A DNA stretch of 64,000 bases from Novosphingobium sp. MW5 (GCA_025938935.1 JAPCWB010000001.1:2728001-2792000); one strand, 5' to 3'. Shown: positions 10,211 to 20,906, counted from the stretch's first letter. The notes: generated from the letters alone by a model not told the origin. Made by a program: numbers and translations.

Positions 10211-12439
10211 TTATTCTGCTGCTTCCGACGCGGTGCCCCGCGCCAGTGGATCGCGCGCAAAGCGCATCGTCACCATGGTTCCCCCGCCTTCCACCGAGGC
10301 GAAGGTCATGTCTCCGCCATGTTCCTCGATGATCTTTTTGACGATGGCGAGGCCCAGGCCGGTGCCCTTTTCGCGCGTCGTGACATAGGGTTCGGCAATC
10401 CGCTCACGGTCTTGCGGCAGGCCGATGCCGTTGTCGGTCACGGCGATGACGACCTGATCGTCCTCGGCGCACATTTCGACCGATATCCTGCCGCGGTAAT
10501 CCGCCGGAGCGCTACGTGCCCTCGCCTCGACCGCCTCGGTCGCGTTCTTGATCACGTTGGTCATCGCCTGGCCGTACTGGTGCCGGTCACAGAGGATGCG
10601 GTCGGGAACGTCATCCTCGACGCTGAAGCTGAAATCGATATCCGGCCGCGCGACTTCCTGCAGGAACAGCGCCTGCCGCGCGAGATCGACCGGATCCTCG
10701 TTGCGGAACACCGGTTTTGGCAGGCGGGCGAAGCTGGAAAACTCGTCGACCATCTTCTTGAGGTCGCCGACTTGCCGGATGATGGTGCTGGTCAGTTCGC
10801 CGAACAGTTCCGGATCGTTGACGATCTGCTTCTTGTAGCGCCGGTTGAGCCGCTCGGTCGCGAGTTGGATCGGCGTGAGCGGGTTCTTGATTTCATGCGC
10901 GATACGGCGGGCCACGTCGGACCAGGCCGCCTGTCGCTGATCGAGCACCTGACGGGTGATATCTTCAAATGATATCACGTGTCCCGCGCGGTCCTTTGAT
11001 ATCTTGACGGCGAAGGTTAGCAGGTCACCGCCCTTGCCATACTGGATCACCGCCTGGTCGCGCCCGGTCTCGATCAGGGCTGCGAATTGCGGGGCGGCAT
11101 CGGCAAGCTTCTTGTCTACCGGATCGGCATCGCTAGCGTCGTAAAGCAGGCGCATGGCCGGGCTGTTGATCAGCTGGATCACGCCCTTGCCATCGATCGA
11201 GATAACCCCGGCGGAAACAGATTCCAGCACGGCCTCGATAAAGGCGCGGCGCTCATGCAACTGCTGGTTGGCGCTGACCAGGGCCTGCGTTTGCCGCTCG
11301 AGTTGAGCGGTCATGCGGTTGAATGCGCGGTTGAGCAGGCCAACCTCGTCCGCGCCCGTGCGCCCTTCGACGCGCATCGAGAAATTCCCCGAACCCACCT
11401 GTCGCGCCGCGGACACGAGGTCGTAGAGCGGCTTTACCTGCCGGTCGGCAAACCGCAGGGCGAACCACACCGACAGGCCGACAATGGCCAAAGAGGCCGC
11501 AAACAGCGCGATGTTGAAGCGCAATTGCAACTGCCGCGCTCGCGCCGTCAAAACCTCGTAATCGCGCACAATGTTCTCAGCGCGCTGGCCCTGGCTGTAG
11601 GCGAGCAGGTCCGAGGACCTTGCGGCGTAAAGATAGATACCCGCCTGTTTGTCGATCGGGGTGACCGCTTCGACACGGTTGGCGTTGACCGTCACCACCA
11701 GCGGTTCGCCCTTTTCGAGACGGGCAAGCGTTTCCGGCTGGACGCGCTGGCGGCTGGCATTGCCTTCGGGATCGACGATCGCGACGGTAAGCAGCTTGCC
11801 GTCAGGAGCCTTCTGCAGGATCGCGCTTTCGTTCAGGCGGCGGTTGAGAACCTGATAGGAATAACCTTCGCGGAACGCCGGACTCACGATGGGCACTTGG
11901 GTCAGGTACTGGTGCAGGTCGCTCGCCATCATGATCGATTCATTGCCGACGTCGCGCACGTTCTGTTCGTAATAGCCGACCGCAAGCTTGTTCGCGTTCT
12001 CCAGCAGGCCGCGTGACTTGTCAGAGAACCAGAACTCGACACCCGACTGGAACAGGTAGGACGCGAAGATCACGACAAGTAGCGTCGGAATCGCGGCGAT
12101 CATCGAAAACAGGAACACCAGCTGCGTGTGCAGCCTCCCGGTGCCGCCCAAAGTCTCGGCCGCGCGTTGCAGGGCAAGCTTTCGCCCAAGCAGCACGAGC
12201 AGCGCCATCGCCGGGACTAGCGTGCCGATCAGCAGAGAGGCGGTGACATTGGTGGAAAGAAGCTCGCCCTTTTCGTCAGGCCGGGTCACCGTATAGACGG
12301 TGATCAGCGACATGATCACAAAGGCGATCGCCGAGCCGACCGCCATCAGGGCGAAGAAATTGGCCCTGCGCGCGGTTACCTGCAGCCTTCGCCAGAAGCG
12401 CTGCAAGCCACTGCGTTTGCGGATGTGGGCCTCTTCCAT
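10211..12439 (-). CDS. ntrY: NtrY-type transmembrane sensor histidine kinase
   Basis: Membrane sensor kinase paired with NtrX (nitrogen, redox or envelope signalling in alphaproteobacteria). 742 residues: three N-terminal membrane helices within the first 120 residues, an extracytoplasmic region, a fourth helix ([20 protein letters not shown]), HAMP domain, PAS domain ([20 protein letters not shown]), then the kinase with H-box [21 protein letters not shown]-box and G-box [18 protein letters not shown] and [12 protein letters not shown]. It lies 56 bases after ntrC and 16 bases before ntrX, in one operon with ntrBC. Confidence 0.96.
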   Translation of the reverse strand: MEEAHIRKRSGLQRFWRRLQVTARRANFFALMAVGSAIAFVIMSLITVYTVTRPDEKGELLSTNVTASLLIGTLVPAMALLVLLGRKLALQRAAETLGGTGRLHTQLVFLFSMIAAIPTLLVVIFASYLFQSGVEFWFSDKSRGLLENANKLAVGYYEQNVRDVGNESIMMASDLHQYLTQVPIVSPAFREGYSYQVLNRRLNESAILQKAPDGKLLTVAIVDPEGNASRQRVQPETLARLEKGEPLVVTVNANRVEAVTPIDKQAGIYLYAARSSDLLAYSQGQRAENIVRDYEVLTARARQLQLRFNIALFAASLAIVGLSVWFALRFADRQVKPLYDLVSAARQVGSGNFSMRVEGRTGADEVGLLNRAFNRMTAQLERQTQALVSANQQLHERRAFIEAVLESVSAGVISIDGKGVIQLINSPAMRLLYDASDADPVDKKLADAAPQFAALIETGRDQAVIQYGKGGDLLTFAVKISKDRAGHVISFEDITRQVLDQRQAAWSDVARRIAHEIKNPLTPIQLATERLNRRYKKQIVNDPELFGELTSTIIRQVGDLKKMVDEFSSFARLPKPVFRNEDPVDLARQALFLQEVARPDIDFSFSVEDDVPDRILCDRHQYGQAMTNVIKNATEAVEARARSAPADYRGRISVEMCAEDDQVVIAVTDNGIGLPQDRERIAEPYVTTREKGTGLGLAIVKKIIEEHGGDMTFASVEGGGTMVTMRFARDPLARGTASEAAE

Positions 12440-12495
12440 CGTTGCAACGTTACAACGCGACTGTTGCAGGAATGCAAGCGGTTTGTCGTCCTTGG

Positions 12496-13905
12496 TCAGC
12501 TGCGCCGCGCAAAACTGTCAGGATCGATGCCCAGCTCGCTGATGCGCTTGCGCAACGTATTGCGGTTGATGCCCAGCACTTGCGCTGCGCGAAGTTGGTT
12601 TCCGCCGGTTGAGCGCAGCACCTCGGCAAACAGCGGCCGTTCGAAAGCGGCGAGCGCTTCGTCATAGACCTGACCGGGTGCCGGGGCTGCGTCTGCAAGC
12701 CAAAGCACGACGCTGTCGTCCAGACTGACCTGAGCGCCCTGCCCTCCTTCGCGCGGCTGGTTGACCAGCAGCGTCTCCAGCGTCGCCGCATCGATGACAT
12801 CATCGCGGGCCAGCAGGGCGGCCCGGTAGATGAAGTTACGCAGTTCACGCACGTTTCCGCGCCATGGCTGACGCCCAAGGAACGCAGCGGCGTCGGCCGA
12901 TAGCTGGTGGCGGGGCAGCCCTTCCCCGGCGGCAAGCTGGAGGAAATGGCGTGCCAAGGCCTCGATATCGTCCGCCCTTTCGCGCAGGGGCGGCATCTGG
13001 ATCGGAACCACGTTGAGCCGGTAATAGAGGTCTTCGCGGAATGTCCCCGCGGCGATCATCGGTTCAAGGTCCTTGTTGGTCGCGGCAATGATGCGGACGT
13101 CAACCTTCACCTCGTCGCGCCCGCCGACACGCCGCACCGTGCCCGATTGAAGAGCGCGCAGCAGGCGGGTTTGCGCCTGCATCGGCATGTCGCCGATCTC
13201 GTCCAGGAACAGAGTGCCGCCGTTAGCCTGTTCGAACTTGCCGATGTGTCGGGCCACGGCACCAGTGAAGGCGCCCTTTTCATGGCCGAAAAGCTCGCTC
13301 TCGATCAGTTCCGCCGGGATGGCGGCCGTATTGACGGCCACAAATGGACCAGAGCTGCGGTGGCCAAGCTGATGTATCGCCTCGGCAACCAGCTCCTTGC
13401 CCGTGCCGGATTCGCCGAGCACCAGCACGGTCAGGTCATTGCGCAGCACGCGCGTAATCATGCGATAGACCGCCTGCATCGGGGCTGACCGGCCGACCAG
13501 CGGCAGGCCGGGCGTTGGCGCTTCTTCCAAGGCGTCGATGGTGCCTCCGGAGGAAACTGCTGCCTGCCGCACGGTGCGGGCCAATTCGTCGATGTCGAAG
13601 GGCTTGGGAAAGTACTCGAATGCGCCCGTGTCGGTCGCTCGCACGGCCGTATCGAGCGTGTTTTGAGCCGAAAGCACGATGATCGGCATCTGGGGGAACT
13701 GGTCGCGGATTGCCGGCAGTCCCTCGATACCGTCGCCGTCGGTCAGCATAACGTCGGTCACAAGGACGCTGAACGGCCCGTCTGCCAGCAACCGGTCGCG
13801 CATCGCCACCGAATCGCAATGGGTTACGTTGAAGCCCTCCGCTTCCAACGCGGCGGTAATGACGATGGCGATCGACATGTCGTCTTCGACGAGGAGCACG
13901 CTCAT
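12496..13905 (-). CDS. ntrC: Nitrogen regulation response regulator NtrC
   Basis: Sigma54-dependent enhancer-binding activator of nitrogen-assimilation genes, phosphorylated by NtrB. The receiver domain (residues 1-120) has acidic residues EDD and the Asp in [10 protein letters not shown]. The AAA+ domain has Walker A GESGTGKE, the sigma54-contact motif GAFTGA and Walker [14 protein letters not shown]. The C-terminal Fis-type HTH is [20 protein letters not shown]. The frame is open further upstream, but ATG at 13905 begins MSVLLVEDD, as expected for the family. Its start overlaps the end of ntrB once the ntrB frameshift is considered. 469 residues. Confidence 0.95.
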   Translation of the reverse strand: MSVLLVEDDMSIAIVITAALEAEGFNVTHCDSVAMRDRLLADGPFSVLVTDVMLTDGDGIEGLPAIRDQFPQMPIIVLSAQNTLDTAVRATDTGAFEYFPKPFDIDELARTVRQAAVSSGGTIDALEEAPTPGLPLVGRSAPMQAVYRMITRVLRNDLTVLVLGESGTGKELVAEAIHQLGHRSSGPFVAVNTAAIPAELIESELFGHEKGAFTGAVARHIGKFEQANGGTLFLDEIGDMPMQAQTRLLRALQSGTVRRVGGRDEVKVDVRIIAATNKDLEPMIAAGTFREDLYYRLNVVPIQMPPLRERADDIEALARHFLQLAAGEGLPRHQLSADAAAFLGRQPWRGNVRELRNFIYRAALLARDDVIDAATLETLLVNQPREGGQGAQVSLDDSVVLWLADAAPAPGQVYDEALAAFERPLFAEVLRSTGGNQLRAAQVLGINRNTLRKRISELGIDPDSFARRS

Positions 13906-14986
13906 CGCGGTTTTTTCCTTCTTCGGGGGCGAGCGGCAAGTGCAGGCGAAAGTGAGTCCAGCCCCCCGCCTCGTCGCGCTCATGGACAATGCGTCCGTTC
14001 ATGTCGCGCACCAGCTTGCGCACCAGCGCGAGGCCAAGGCCCTGCCCGGTCTTCTTGGTGGTGACGAAAGGTTCGAAAATGTGATCGACCATGGCCGGAT
14101 CGATGCCGGGGCCGTTGTCACTCACGCGCAATTCGATCGGCAGGCGCACGGGCTTGGCCCCCGGCGTTGCGGCGGAAAGCTGGATGCCGCTGGAAAAGCG
14201 GGTGCGGACGATGACCTCGGGCTTTTCGGCGTTCTGGCATGCCTCGACCGCGTTCGACAGCAGGTTGATCAGCACCTGGAGCAATCCATCCCGGCTGGCG
14301 AGGACCGGCGGAATGGAAGGATCGAACTCCTCGATTATCATCGATCCCTTCCCTGCGGCATCTAGCACGGCACGCGCCCGGCGCACGGCCTCATGCAGAT
14401 TGCAGGCATCCACCGGCGCCACTGTGCGGCTGGAAAGCGCCTGCATCTCGTCGATCAGGCGGGCCACGCGGTCGACCTCGTCCGAAATCAGGCCCGTGAG
14501 TGCGCGGTCCTTTTCCCCCAGCTTGCGGGCGAGCAATTGCGCCGCGCCCTTGATGCCGGAGAGCGGGTTCTTGATCTCGTGCGCGAGGATTTCCGGGGCG
14601 CGCAGCACGACGTCCTCGCTAGAGCCACCGTCGCTACCCAGCGCCTCGGCACCGCTGGCGTCCTGCAGGGTGACCATTTGCCAACCTGCTTCGTCGATGA
14701 TGGGAGCCACGGTTATGTCGAGCCGCTTCGCACCGAGTCCCGCGATTGTCACACTGATATCACGCGCCGATATCGGTGTTTCGCTATCCTGGAGCCGCGC
14801 GATCAGCCGGTTGTCCTTGAAATGGATCAGCTCGGTCAGCTTGAAGCCGCGCATGCGCCGCAGGCTCTGGCCGAAGAACTGCTCCGCCGCCGGATTTGCC
14901 TGCACCACCTTTTGCCCCGGACCCAGCAGCACGAGCGCCAGCCCGATCGAGGAGAGCTGGCGCTGGGCGTCCGGAAAATCGGCCAT
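13902..14986 (-). CDS. ntrB: NtrB (GlnL)-type nitrogen sensor kinase, frame disturbed at the last codons
   Basis: Cytosolic histidine kinase/phosphatase controlling NtrC in response to PII. It has a PAS domain (residues 8-115), H-box [21 protein letters not shown]-box INLLSNAVEAC and G-boxes DNGPGIDP and GQGLGLALVRKLV. The family's C-terminus (THFRLHLPLAPEE) is reached just before ntrC, but the frame as written does not stop; it runs on for about 155 out-of-frame residues across ntrC to 13436. One more A in the A6 run at 13911-13916, or a -1 slip there, would end the protein at 13902 with an ATGA overlap and about 361 residues. I annotate that end. Confidence 0.9.
13910..13916 (-). other. A6 run forming a perfect -1 slippery heptamer at the ntrB 3' end
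   Basis: In the ntrB reading frame the codons are GGA AAA AAC, so the heptamer A AAA AAC sits in the exact phase for -1 frameshifting. A -1 slip leads to CCG CGA TGA and stops at the TGA that overlaps the ntrC start. The simpler reading is one missing A in an A7 run, like other homopolymer losses in this window. Confidence 0.45.
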
Positions 14987-14994
14987 CGGAGCGA

Positions 14995-16011
14995 TCAGGC
15001 GGCCTGGCGCTTCAGGAAGGGCGCGTAGAATTCACCCAGCAGGCGGATGACCTCGTCGGGATTATCGACAAAGTTGACCTTGTTGCGGAACTCGGCCGAT
15101 CCGTGCAGCCCCTTGGTGTACCAACCGAGGTGCTTGCGGGCCATCTTCACGCCGGTGTCGCGGCCATAGAGTTCGAGCATCATGTCGTAATGCTCCATCA
15201 TGGTGGCGTACTGGGTGTCGATATCAGGCTCTGCTATCGCCGTGCCGGTGCGCAGCCAGTGCATGACCTGTCCTAGCAACCACGGCTTGCCATAGGCCCC
15301 GCGGCCGATCATCACGCCGTCCGCGCCGGACTGGTCAAGCGCCGTGGCAACGTCCTCGATCGTGCAGATGTCGCCGTTGACGATCACCGGGATCGAGACG
15401 GCCTCCTTGACGCTGCGGACGAAGCGCCAGTCGGCCTCGCCCTTGTACATCTGGTTGCGCGTGCGCCCATGGACGGTAACCATCTTTGCACCCAGATCCT
15501 CGGCGATGCGCGCGAGTTCGGGAGCGTTGAGGCTGTCATGGCACCAGCCCATCCGCATCTTGACTGTGACCGGGACCTTCACGGCCTTCACGGTCGCCTC
15601 GATCAGCCGGGTGGCGAGCGGAATGTCGCGCATCAGCGCCGAACCGGCATCGCCATTGACGACCTTCTTTACGGGGCAACCCATGTTGATATCAATGATT
15701 GCCGCGCCCTGATCCTCGACCAGTTTTGCAGCCTCAGCCATCTGGTCAGGTTCGCAGCCGACAAGCTGCATCGACACCGGCTCTTCGATCCGGTCCCACA
15801 TCGCCTTCTGCAACGACTGGCGCGTTTCGCGGATCGCGGCGGGGCTGGCGATCATCTCGGTGACGTTGAGGCCCGAGCCAAAGCGGCGCACCAGCTTGCG
15901 GAACGGCAAGTCGCTCACACCGGTCATCGGTGCGAGGATCACGGGGCAGTCGATGCCAACCGGCCCAACGGCGATCGGCTTGACTTGCGGCGGAGAAGGA
16001 AGAGCGGTCAT
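14995..16011 (-). CDS. dusB: tRNA-dihydrouridine synthase B (NifR3)
   Basis: FMN-dependent reduction of uridine to dihydrouridine in tRNA D-loops. Family signatures: [13 protein letters not shown] near the N-terminus, the catalytic cysteine in [18 protein letters not shown], and the flavin-phosphate site [13 protein letters not shown]. 338 residues, usual length. An in-frame extension upstream to 16326 has no similarity to the family and is rejected; ATG 16011 is used. It is the first gene of the dusB(nifR3)-ntrB-ntrC-ntrY-ntrX operon classically seen in alphaproteobacteria, 8 bases before ntrB and divergent from ispDF. Confidence 0.95.
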   Translation of the reverse strand: MTALPSPPQVKPIAVGPVGIDCPVILAPMTGVSDLPFRKLVRRFGSGLNVTEMIASPAAIRETRQSLQKAMWDRIEEPVSMQLVGCEPDQMAEAAKLVEDQGAAIIDINMGCPVKKVVNGDAGSALMRDIPLATRLIEATVKAVKVPVTVKMRMGWCHDSLNAPELARIAEDLGAKMVTVHGRTRNQMYKGEADWRFVRSVKEAVSIPVIVNGDICTIEDVATALDQSGADGVMIGRGAYGKPWLLGQVMHWLRTGTAIAEPDIDTQYATMMEHYDMMLELYGRDTGVKMARKHLGWYTKGLHGSAEFRNKVNFVDNPDEVIRLLGEFYAPFLKRQAA

Positions 16012-16090
16012 CGAAAGCGTGCCTAAAATTTGGGCAGCGCATAGTGGATTGCCCCGGCAACCGCAAGATACTACCCGCGTTGCCGCATGA

Positions 16091-17230
16091 GTGACGATCC
16101 TCCCCCTGCACGGCACCGCCGCCGTGGTTGTCGCCGCCGGCGCCGGCCTGCGCGCTGGGCAACCGCTGCCCAAGCAGTTTGCCAAGTGGCGCGGAAAGCC
16201 GGTGGTGCGACACTCGGTCGAGCGGCTTACGCGGCGCGGGATTGCGCCGGTTGTCGTGTGCATTCCGGAGGGCGGCGAGGAACTGGCGGCAAAGGCGCTG
16301 GCTGGGCTGGACGCCCTGTTCGTCACCGGCGGAGCAACCCGGCAAGCCTCGGTTCGCGCGGGACTGGAGGCTTTGGCCGCGCATGCGCCCCGGCGTGTGT
16401 TGATCCATGACGCAGCGCGGCCCCTGATCCCGGACGGGGTGCTGGATCGCCTCGATGCGGCACTGGACGGCGCGAAGGCGGCTATTCCGGTCCTGCCGGT
16501 GGTCGATAGCCTCGCCCATGCGGAGGGCGGTTACATGGGTGCTCCTGCCCGGCGCGAGGCGCTGCGGCGGGTGCAGACCCCGCAAGCGTTCGAATTTGCC
16601 GCCATTCTCGCCGCGCATCGCGCCTGGACGGGCGAACCAACCGCCGGAGACGATGCGCAAGTCGCGCAGGCGGCAGGGATTTCCGTCGCGCTGGTGGAAG
16701 GAGACGAAGTCTTGCACAAGCTGACCTATGCCGATGACTTCGCCACGCTGCCGGCCATGCGAGTGGGCACCGGATATGACGTTCACCGCCTGAGCGAAGG
16801 CGAGGACCTGTGGCTTTGCGGGGTGAAGATCGATCACACGCACGGCCTTGCCGGGCACAGCGACGCGGATGTAGCCATTCACGCGCTGGTCGACGCCCTG
16901 CTTGGCGCGATATCAGCGGGTGATATCGGTCAGCACTTTCCGCCGAGCGATCCGCAATGGAAGGGCGCAAGCTCCGACCAGTTCCTCGCGCATGCAGTGC
17001 AGCTTGTCGCAGAGGCGGGTTATGCGATTGGCAATGTCGACGTCACAATCGTCTGCGAAGCGCCGAAAATCGGCCCTCACCGCGAAGCCATGCGCGCGCG
17101 GCTGGCCGAGATCATGGGCGTTGACATAGGCCTCGTCAGCGTCAAGGCGACGACTACCGAAGGACTTGATGCCACGGGTCGGCGTGAGGGCATTGCTGCC
17201 CAGGCCGTCGCCTGCGTGGTCCGCAATTGA
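16091..17230 (+). CDS. ispDF: Bifunctional IspD/IspF isoprenoid enzyme
   Basis: Fusion of 2-C-methyl-D-erythritol 4-phosphate cytidylyltransferase (IspD, residues 1 to about 220) and 2,4-cyclodiphosphate synthase (IspF, from [12 protein letters not shown] near residue 223), two non-consecutive steps of the MEP pathway. The IspD part shows [13 protein letters not shown] and IHDAARPLI. The IspF part shows the metal ligands of GYDVH and the [18 protein letters not shown] block. The fusion is common in alphaproteobacteria. GTG start at 16091; an ATG four bases earlier is in another frame. 379 residues. Two small periplasmic genes and cinA follow closely. Confidence 0.95.
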   Translation: MTILPLHGTAAVVVAAGAGLRAGQPLPKQFAKWRGKPVVRHSVERLTRRGIAPVVVCIPEGGEELAAKALAGLDALFVTGGATRQASVRAGLEALAAHAPRRVLIHDAARPLIPDGVLDRLDAALDGAKAAIPVLPVVDSLAHAEGGYMGAPARREALRRVQTPQAFEFAAILAAHRAWTGEPTAGDDAQVAQAAGISVALVEGDEVLHKLTYADDFATLPAMRVGTGYDVHRLSEGEDLWLCGVKIDHTHGLAGHSDADVAIHALVDALLGAISAGDIGQHFPPSDPQWKGASSDQFLAHAVQLVAEAGYAIGNVDVTIVCEAPKIGPHREAMRARLAEIMGVDIGLVSVKATTTEGLDATGRREGIAAQAVACVVRN

Positions 17231-17245
17231 TGGAAAATCGCTCCG

Positions 17246-17767
17246 ATGCGCGCAGTCACATACACCCTTGCCCTGTTATCTCTCACTGGCTCGCAGGTGG
17301 CCGCAGCAGCTGAAACCTGCCTGACCCCGCGTGAGGCCACTGCGGTGGCGTCCTATGCACTTCCCGCAGTTATCTCCGGCACCAGCCAGCGCTGCGGGCC
17401 TGTGCTTGGCAAGGATGCGTACCTGACGAAAGAAGGCGCGAAGCTGGCCGCCCGCTACAGCGCGCGCAAGGCCGCCGTCTGGCCCGAAGCCAAGGCCGCC
17501 CTTCTCAAGGTCGGCGGCGCAGGGGAAATGACCGAGGCAGTGCGCAAACTGCCCGATGCGACCGTACAACCGCTGGTAGACAGCCTGGTCACCGGACTTG
17601 TGGTCGAGCAGATGCCCACGGACCGTTGCAGCCCGGTGGACCGTGCGCTCTGGCTATTGTCACCCTTGCCGCCGGAAAACACAGCCGAACTCATTGCCCT
17701 GTCGTTGGGCCTCATGGCACAGGGCAAGAATCCGCGGATCGGCAAGATCGCCATCTGCAAAAGCTGA
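17246..17767 (+). CDS. Secreted four-cysteine protein, first of two tandem paralogues
   Basis: No family recognised. It has a signal peptide (MRAVTYTLALLSLTGSQVAA, cleavage likely before ETC) and a mature region of about 150 residues. Four cysteines are at corresponding positions in the neighbouring gene 17794-18303: ETC near the mature N-terminus, QRC, DRC and AIC near the end. They also share YALP, DAYL and a helical middle section. Two disulfides in a small periplasmic helical protein are likely (inference). It follows ispDF by 15 bases and is probably in the same transcript. 173 residues. Confidence 0.8.
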   Translation: MRAVTYTLALLSLTGSQVAAAAETCLTPREATAVASYALPAVISGTSQRCGPVLGKDAYLTKEGAKLAARYSARKAAVWPEAKAALLKVGGAGEMTEAVRKLPDATVQPLVDSLVTGLVVEQMPTDRCSPVDRALWLLSPLPPENTAELIALSLGLMAQGKNPRIGKIAICKS

Positions 17768-17793
17768 TTGGACGGGAAACAGGGGGCTTCACG

Positions 17794-18303
17794 ATGAAAG
17801 GCGCATTCCACGCAGCGGCCGCACTTGCCGCTTTGGTTTCAACTACGGCACAGGCGGCTGAACCCGTCTGCATGACCCGCGCCGAGGTCAATAGCGTGAT
17901 CGCCTACGCCCTCCCTGTGGCGCTCGAACCGGTTATGACGACCTGCAAACAGCACCTCGCGCCCGATGCCTACCTTTTGGTGGGCGGACGCCAGATGGCG
18001 GATAGCCTTGCGGCAAAGAAGGCCGATTACTGGAAAGACGCCAAGGCGGCTGTCACCCGCGTCTGGGGCGGTGGCAAGATGCTCGACATGCCCGACGAAG
18101 CGCTTCAGGTCAGCCTCGCAACCAAGGTCTCGCAGGAAATCAGCGGCAAGTTAAAGCCCCGCGCATGTAAGGATATCAGCGCTATAGCGGCGAAACTTGC
18201 ACCGCTTTCTCCGGACCAGACCGTCGCCCTGGCCGCCGAACTCATTATTGTGGCGGTCCGCGGCAGGGGCAAGGCCGGCGCGGACATCTGCCAGGACGAT
18301 TGA
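17794..18303 (+). CDS. Secreted four-cysteine protein, second tandem paralogue
   Basis: 169 residues from ATG 17794; the longer frame from 17626 lacks a signal peptide at its start and overlaps the previous gene, so it is rejected. Signal peptide MKGAFHAAAALAALVSTTAQ is followed by AEPVCMTRAEVNSVIAYALP, clearly related to the preceding protein (cysteine, then T-R-E pattern, then YALP). The four cysteines (PVC, TTC, RAC, DIC) align with those of its partner. A local gene duplication with divergence is the simplest explanation. Function unknown. One base separates its stop from the cinA ATG. Confidence 0.8.
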   Translation: MKGAFHAAAALAALVSTTAQAAEPVCMTRAEVNSVIAYALPVALEPVMTTCKQHLAPDAYLLVGGRQMADSLAAKKADYWKDAKAAVTRVWGGGKMLDMPDEALQVSLATKVSQEISGKLKPRACKDISAIAAKLAPLSPDQTVALAAELIIVAVRGRGKAGADICQDD

Positions 18304-18304
18304 C

Positions 18305-18808
18305 ATGGACCCGCGTGAATCCCTCCTCCCTGATGAACTCACCGCCCTCGCCCGCCGAGTAATCGAGGAGAATGCCGCCGCCGGGCGCAAGGTGACTGTC
18401 GCGGAGAGTTGCACGGGCGGCCTGGTCGCGGCTGCCCTTACCGAGATTGCCGGGTCATCCGATGTTCTGGACCGGGGGTTCGTCACCTATTCGAACGAAG
18501 CAAAGCAGGAATTGCTTGGCGTATCGCCCGACATCATCGACACTTTCGGCGCGGTTTCCATCGCCTGCGTCTGGGCCATGGCACAAGGTGCACTCAAGCA
18601 TAGCCAGGCCGACGTTTCGGTAGCGATCAGCGGGATTGCCGGTCCGGGCGGCGGAAGCCGTGAGAAGCCCGTGGGGACCGTAGTCTTCGCCAAGGCGGTA
18701 CGCGGCGAGGAGGATTCGACGTCCGAGGAAAAGCACTTCGAACCCGGCACGCGGGCGGAAGTGAGGCTTCAGGCGGCGCTGGTCGCGCTCGAACTACTGT
18801 TGCCGTAA
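18305..18808 (+). CDS. CinA-family nicotinamide-nucleotide amidohydrolase (PncC-type)
   Basis: Single-domain CinA C-terminal protein, converting NMN to NaMN plus ammonia in pyridine-nucleotide recycling. Signatures: VTVAESCTGGLVAAALTE with the catalytic serine region, FVTYSNEAKQELLGV, and AISGIAGPGGGSREKPVGTV. 167 residues; no MoaB-like N-terminal domain, as in E. coli PncC. ATG 18305 is one base after the previous stop; the frame extends upstream without homology. Its 3' end overlaps the opposing Coq10-like gene by 40 bases, unusually long for a convergent pair. Confidence 0.92.
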   Translation: MDPRESLLPDELTALARRVIEENAAAGRKVTVAESCTGGLVAAALTEIAGSSDVLDRGFVTYSNEAKQELLGVSPDIIDTFGAVSIACVWAMAQGALKHSQADVSVAISGIAGPGGGSREKPVGTVVFAKAVRGEEDSTSEEKHFEPGTRAEVRLQAALVALELLLP

Positions 18809-19230
18809 AGCTGTTCAGCCCGCTTCTCAAAAGCGGCTACCATCTTCCTGAAAGCCTTGTCGAAATATTGCCCTGCAATCTTCTCAAACAGGGCGTTCCG
18901 GAAGCTGAACTGGACCGAGAAATCAACCTCGCAGCCGCCCTCAGGCAGGTTGCGGAATTGCCAGCGGTTGTCGAGGTCCTTGAGCGGGCCGTCCTGGTAG
19001 ATCACCTCGATGCGGTCAGGCCGATGCTTCAGCACGCGCGACGTGAACTTTTCGCGGATGGCGGAAAAGCCGACGAGCATGTCGGCGATCATTTCCTCGT
19101 CACTGTCCGAGCGCACGCGCGTGGCGATTACCCAGGGCAGGAACTCTCCATAACGCCCGACATCGGCGACGAGGTCGAACATCTGCTCGGCGCTCCACGG
19201 CAGGCGCCGGATTTCGGCGATACCGGGCAT
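18769..19230 (-). CDS. Coq10/RatA-like START-domain protein
   Basis: SRPBCC/START-fold protein of 153 residues. Family features: RRLPWSAEQMFDLVADVGRYGEFLPWV at the start, then EVDFSVQFSFRNALFEKIAGQYFD. Members bind ubiquinone or its precursors (Coq10) or associate with ribosomes (RatA); which applies here cannot be told. The start codon overlaps the lipA stop in TGATG, so it is translated with lipA, the usual arrangement in alphaproteobacteria. A short serine-rich tail SNSSSSATSAA-like ending lies in the overlap with cinA. Confidence 0.85.
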   Translation of the reverse strand: MPGIAEIRRLPWSAEQMFDLVADVGRYGEFLPWVIATRVRSDSDEEMIADMLVGFSAIREKFTSRVLKHRPDRIEVIYQDGPLKDLDNRWQFRNLPEGGCEVDFSVQFSFRNALFEKIAGQYFDKAFRKMVAAFEKRAEQLYGNSSSSATSAA

Positions 19231-20162
19231 CAGGCCTTGGCCATTTCCTTGGCCAGCTTTGCCTCACGCGCCGCCCGCATGGCCTTGAAATCGTCGCCTG
19301 CGTGGTACGACGAGCGCGTCAGCGGGCTTGAGGCGACCTGCAGGAAACCCTTGGCCCGGGCAATCGCGCCATAAGCATTGAACGCCTGCGGGGTGACGAA
19401 TTCCATTACCGCCGTGTGCTTGGGCGTCGGGCGCAGGTACTGGCCCATGGTGAGGAAATCGATGCCGGCGCTGCGCATATCGTCCATCACCTGATGGACT
19501 TCGAGCCGCTGCTCACCAAGGCCGAGCATGATGCCGCTCTTGGTGAAGACCATCGGATTGTGGCGCTTCACTTCCTCCAGCAGGCGCAGCGAGGCGTAGT
19601 AGCGCGCGCCCGGGCGGATCGTCGGGTAGAGCCTCGGAACCGTCTCGAGGTTGTGATTGTAGACGTCGGGCCCGGCCGCGACGATGGCTTCCACCGCCTC
19701 GCGCATCTTGCCGCGGAAATCGGGGGTCAGGATCTCAATTGTCGTCGTCGGCGTCATCCGGCGCAGTGCCTCGATGACCTTGACGAACTGCCCTGCCCCG
19801 CCATCGGCGAGGTCATCGCGATCGACCGAGGTGATGACGATGTGTTCCAGCCCCAGCTTGGCCGCCGCTTCGGCAACGTGTTCGGGCTCCAGCGGATCAA
19901 CCTTGCGCGGCAGACCGGTCTTCACGTTGCAGAAAGCGCAAGCGCGCGTGCAGACGTCGCCCAGAATCATCACCGTGGCGTGCTTCTTCGACCAGCACTC
20001 GCCAATGTTCGGGCAGGCCGCTTCCTCGCACACGGTATTGAGCGAGAGGCCGCGCATCAGATCGCGCGTCGCCGCATATTCACGGCTGGTAGGCGCCTTG
20101 ACGCGGATCCAGTCAGGCTTGCGCTGGCGCTCGGGCGGCGGAGTCGAGGACATGTCGTTCAT
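19230..20162 (-). CDS. lipA: Lipoyl synthase
   Basis: Radical-SAM enzyme that inserts two sulfurs into octanoyl-lipoyl domains, including that of pyruvate dehydrogenase. Both iron-sulfur sites are visible: the auxiliary cluster in [12 protein letters not shown] and the radical-SAM motif CTRACAFC. Also present are [13 protein letters not shown] and the C-terminal [15 protein letters not shown]. The ATG at 20162 (MNDMSST) is chosen; 20153 is equally possible, and the open frame to 20207 is unsupported. 310 residues. Diverges from carbonic anhydrase with a short shared promoter region. Confidence 0.96.
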   Translation of the reverse strand: MNDMSSTPPPERQRKPDWIRVKAPTSREYAATRDLMRGLSLNTVCEEAACPNIGECWSKKHATVMILGDVCTRACAFCNVKTGLPRKVDPLEPEHVAEAAAKLGLEHIVITSVDRDDLADGGAGQFVKVIEALRRMTPTTTIEILTPDFRGKMREAVEAIVAAGPDVYNHNLETVPRLYPTIRPGARYYASLRLLEEVKRHNPMVFTKSGIMLGLGEQRLEVHQVMDDMRSAGIDFLTMGQYLRPTPKHTAVMEFVTPQAFNAYGAIARAKGFLQVASSPLTRSSYHAGDDFKAMRAAREAKLAKEMAKA

Positions 20163-20230
20163 CGTGCCCGGCCCATAGTCCGCCTTGCGCCCCCTTGCCA
20201 GAGGCAATCGGCTTTTGCATGGGTCACCGT

Positions 20231-20884
20231 ATGGCCGATGTAAACACCCCCCAACTCGATCGCCTGATCGCCGGATATCGCCGTTTCCGGGAGAATGGCT
20301 GGACTCCGAATCGGGAGCGGTGGTCCGAACTGCGCGAAGGGCAGAGCCCCGAGATCATGGTTATCGCCTGTTCCGACAGCCGCGTTGACCCTTCGCAGAT
20401 CTTCGATGTGGACCCCGGTGAGGTGTTTGTGGTCAGAAACGTGGCGGCGATGGTGCCCCCGTTCGAGACGACGCCCGGTCACCACGGCGTTTCCGCCGCG
20501 CTGGAATTCGCGGTTCAGGTTCTCAAGGTGAAGGAAATCGTGGTCATGGGCCACGGCATGTGCGGCGGCTGCAAGGCGGCGCTGACGCAGGAACTGCGCG
20601 GCACGGAGATGGGTGAAGGCGGCTTCGTGGCCGACTGGATCGCCCTGCTCGACGAAGCCCGTGACGAAGTGGCTGCCGAGCACGGCACCGAAGGCCGCGT
20701 GGCCGAACGCGCGATGGAGCAGGCCGGCGTCAAGGTCAGCCTGGAGAACCTGCGCACCTTCCCCTGCATCCAGCAGAAGGAGGCAAAGGGCACCATCCGG
20801 CTGCGAGGTGCCTTCTTCGCCATCTCGGACGGCGTGCTGCACGTGCTCGACGAGGCGGACGGACACTTCCACCCGGTCGACTGA
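20231..20884 (+). CDS. Beta-class carbonic anhydrase
   Basis: Interconverts CO2 and bicarbonate in the cytosol. Zinc ligands: the cysteine in [10 protein letters not shown], with Asp/Arg as the usual dyad, and His plus Cys in [14 protein letters not shown] 20231 ([19 protein letters not shown]) gives 217 residues and the usual N-terminus; an earlier in-frame ATG at 20195 would overlap the lipA promoter. A strong terminator follows 22 bases after the stop, so it is probably monocistronic. Confidence 0.93.
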   Translation: MADVNTPQLDRLIAGYRRFRENGWTPNRERWSELREGQSPEIMVIACSDSRVDPSQIFDVDPGEVFVVRNVAAMVPPFETTPGHHGVSAALEFAVQVLKVKEIVVMGHGMCGGCKAALTQELRGTEMGEGGFVADWIALLDEARDEVAAEHGTEGRVAERAMEQAGVKVSLENLRTFPCIQQKEAKGTIRLRGAFFAISDGVLHVLDEADGHFHPVD

Positions 20885-20906
20885 ACGGACCATTTGGGCA
20901 AACGAA

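Noticed and set aside
13436..13901. C-terminal extension of NtrB to 516 residues
   Set aside because: The extra 155 residues are Arg-rich out-of-frame translation of ntrC; homologous NtrB ends just before ntrC.
16012..16326. 105-residue N-terminal extension of DusB
   Set aside because: It overlaps ispDF antisense; DusB similarity begins right after ATG 16011.
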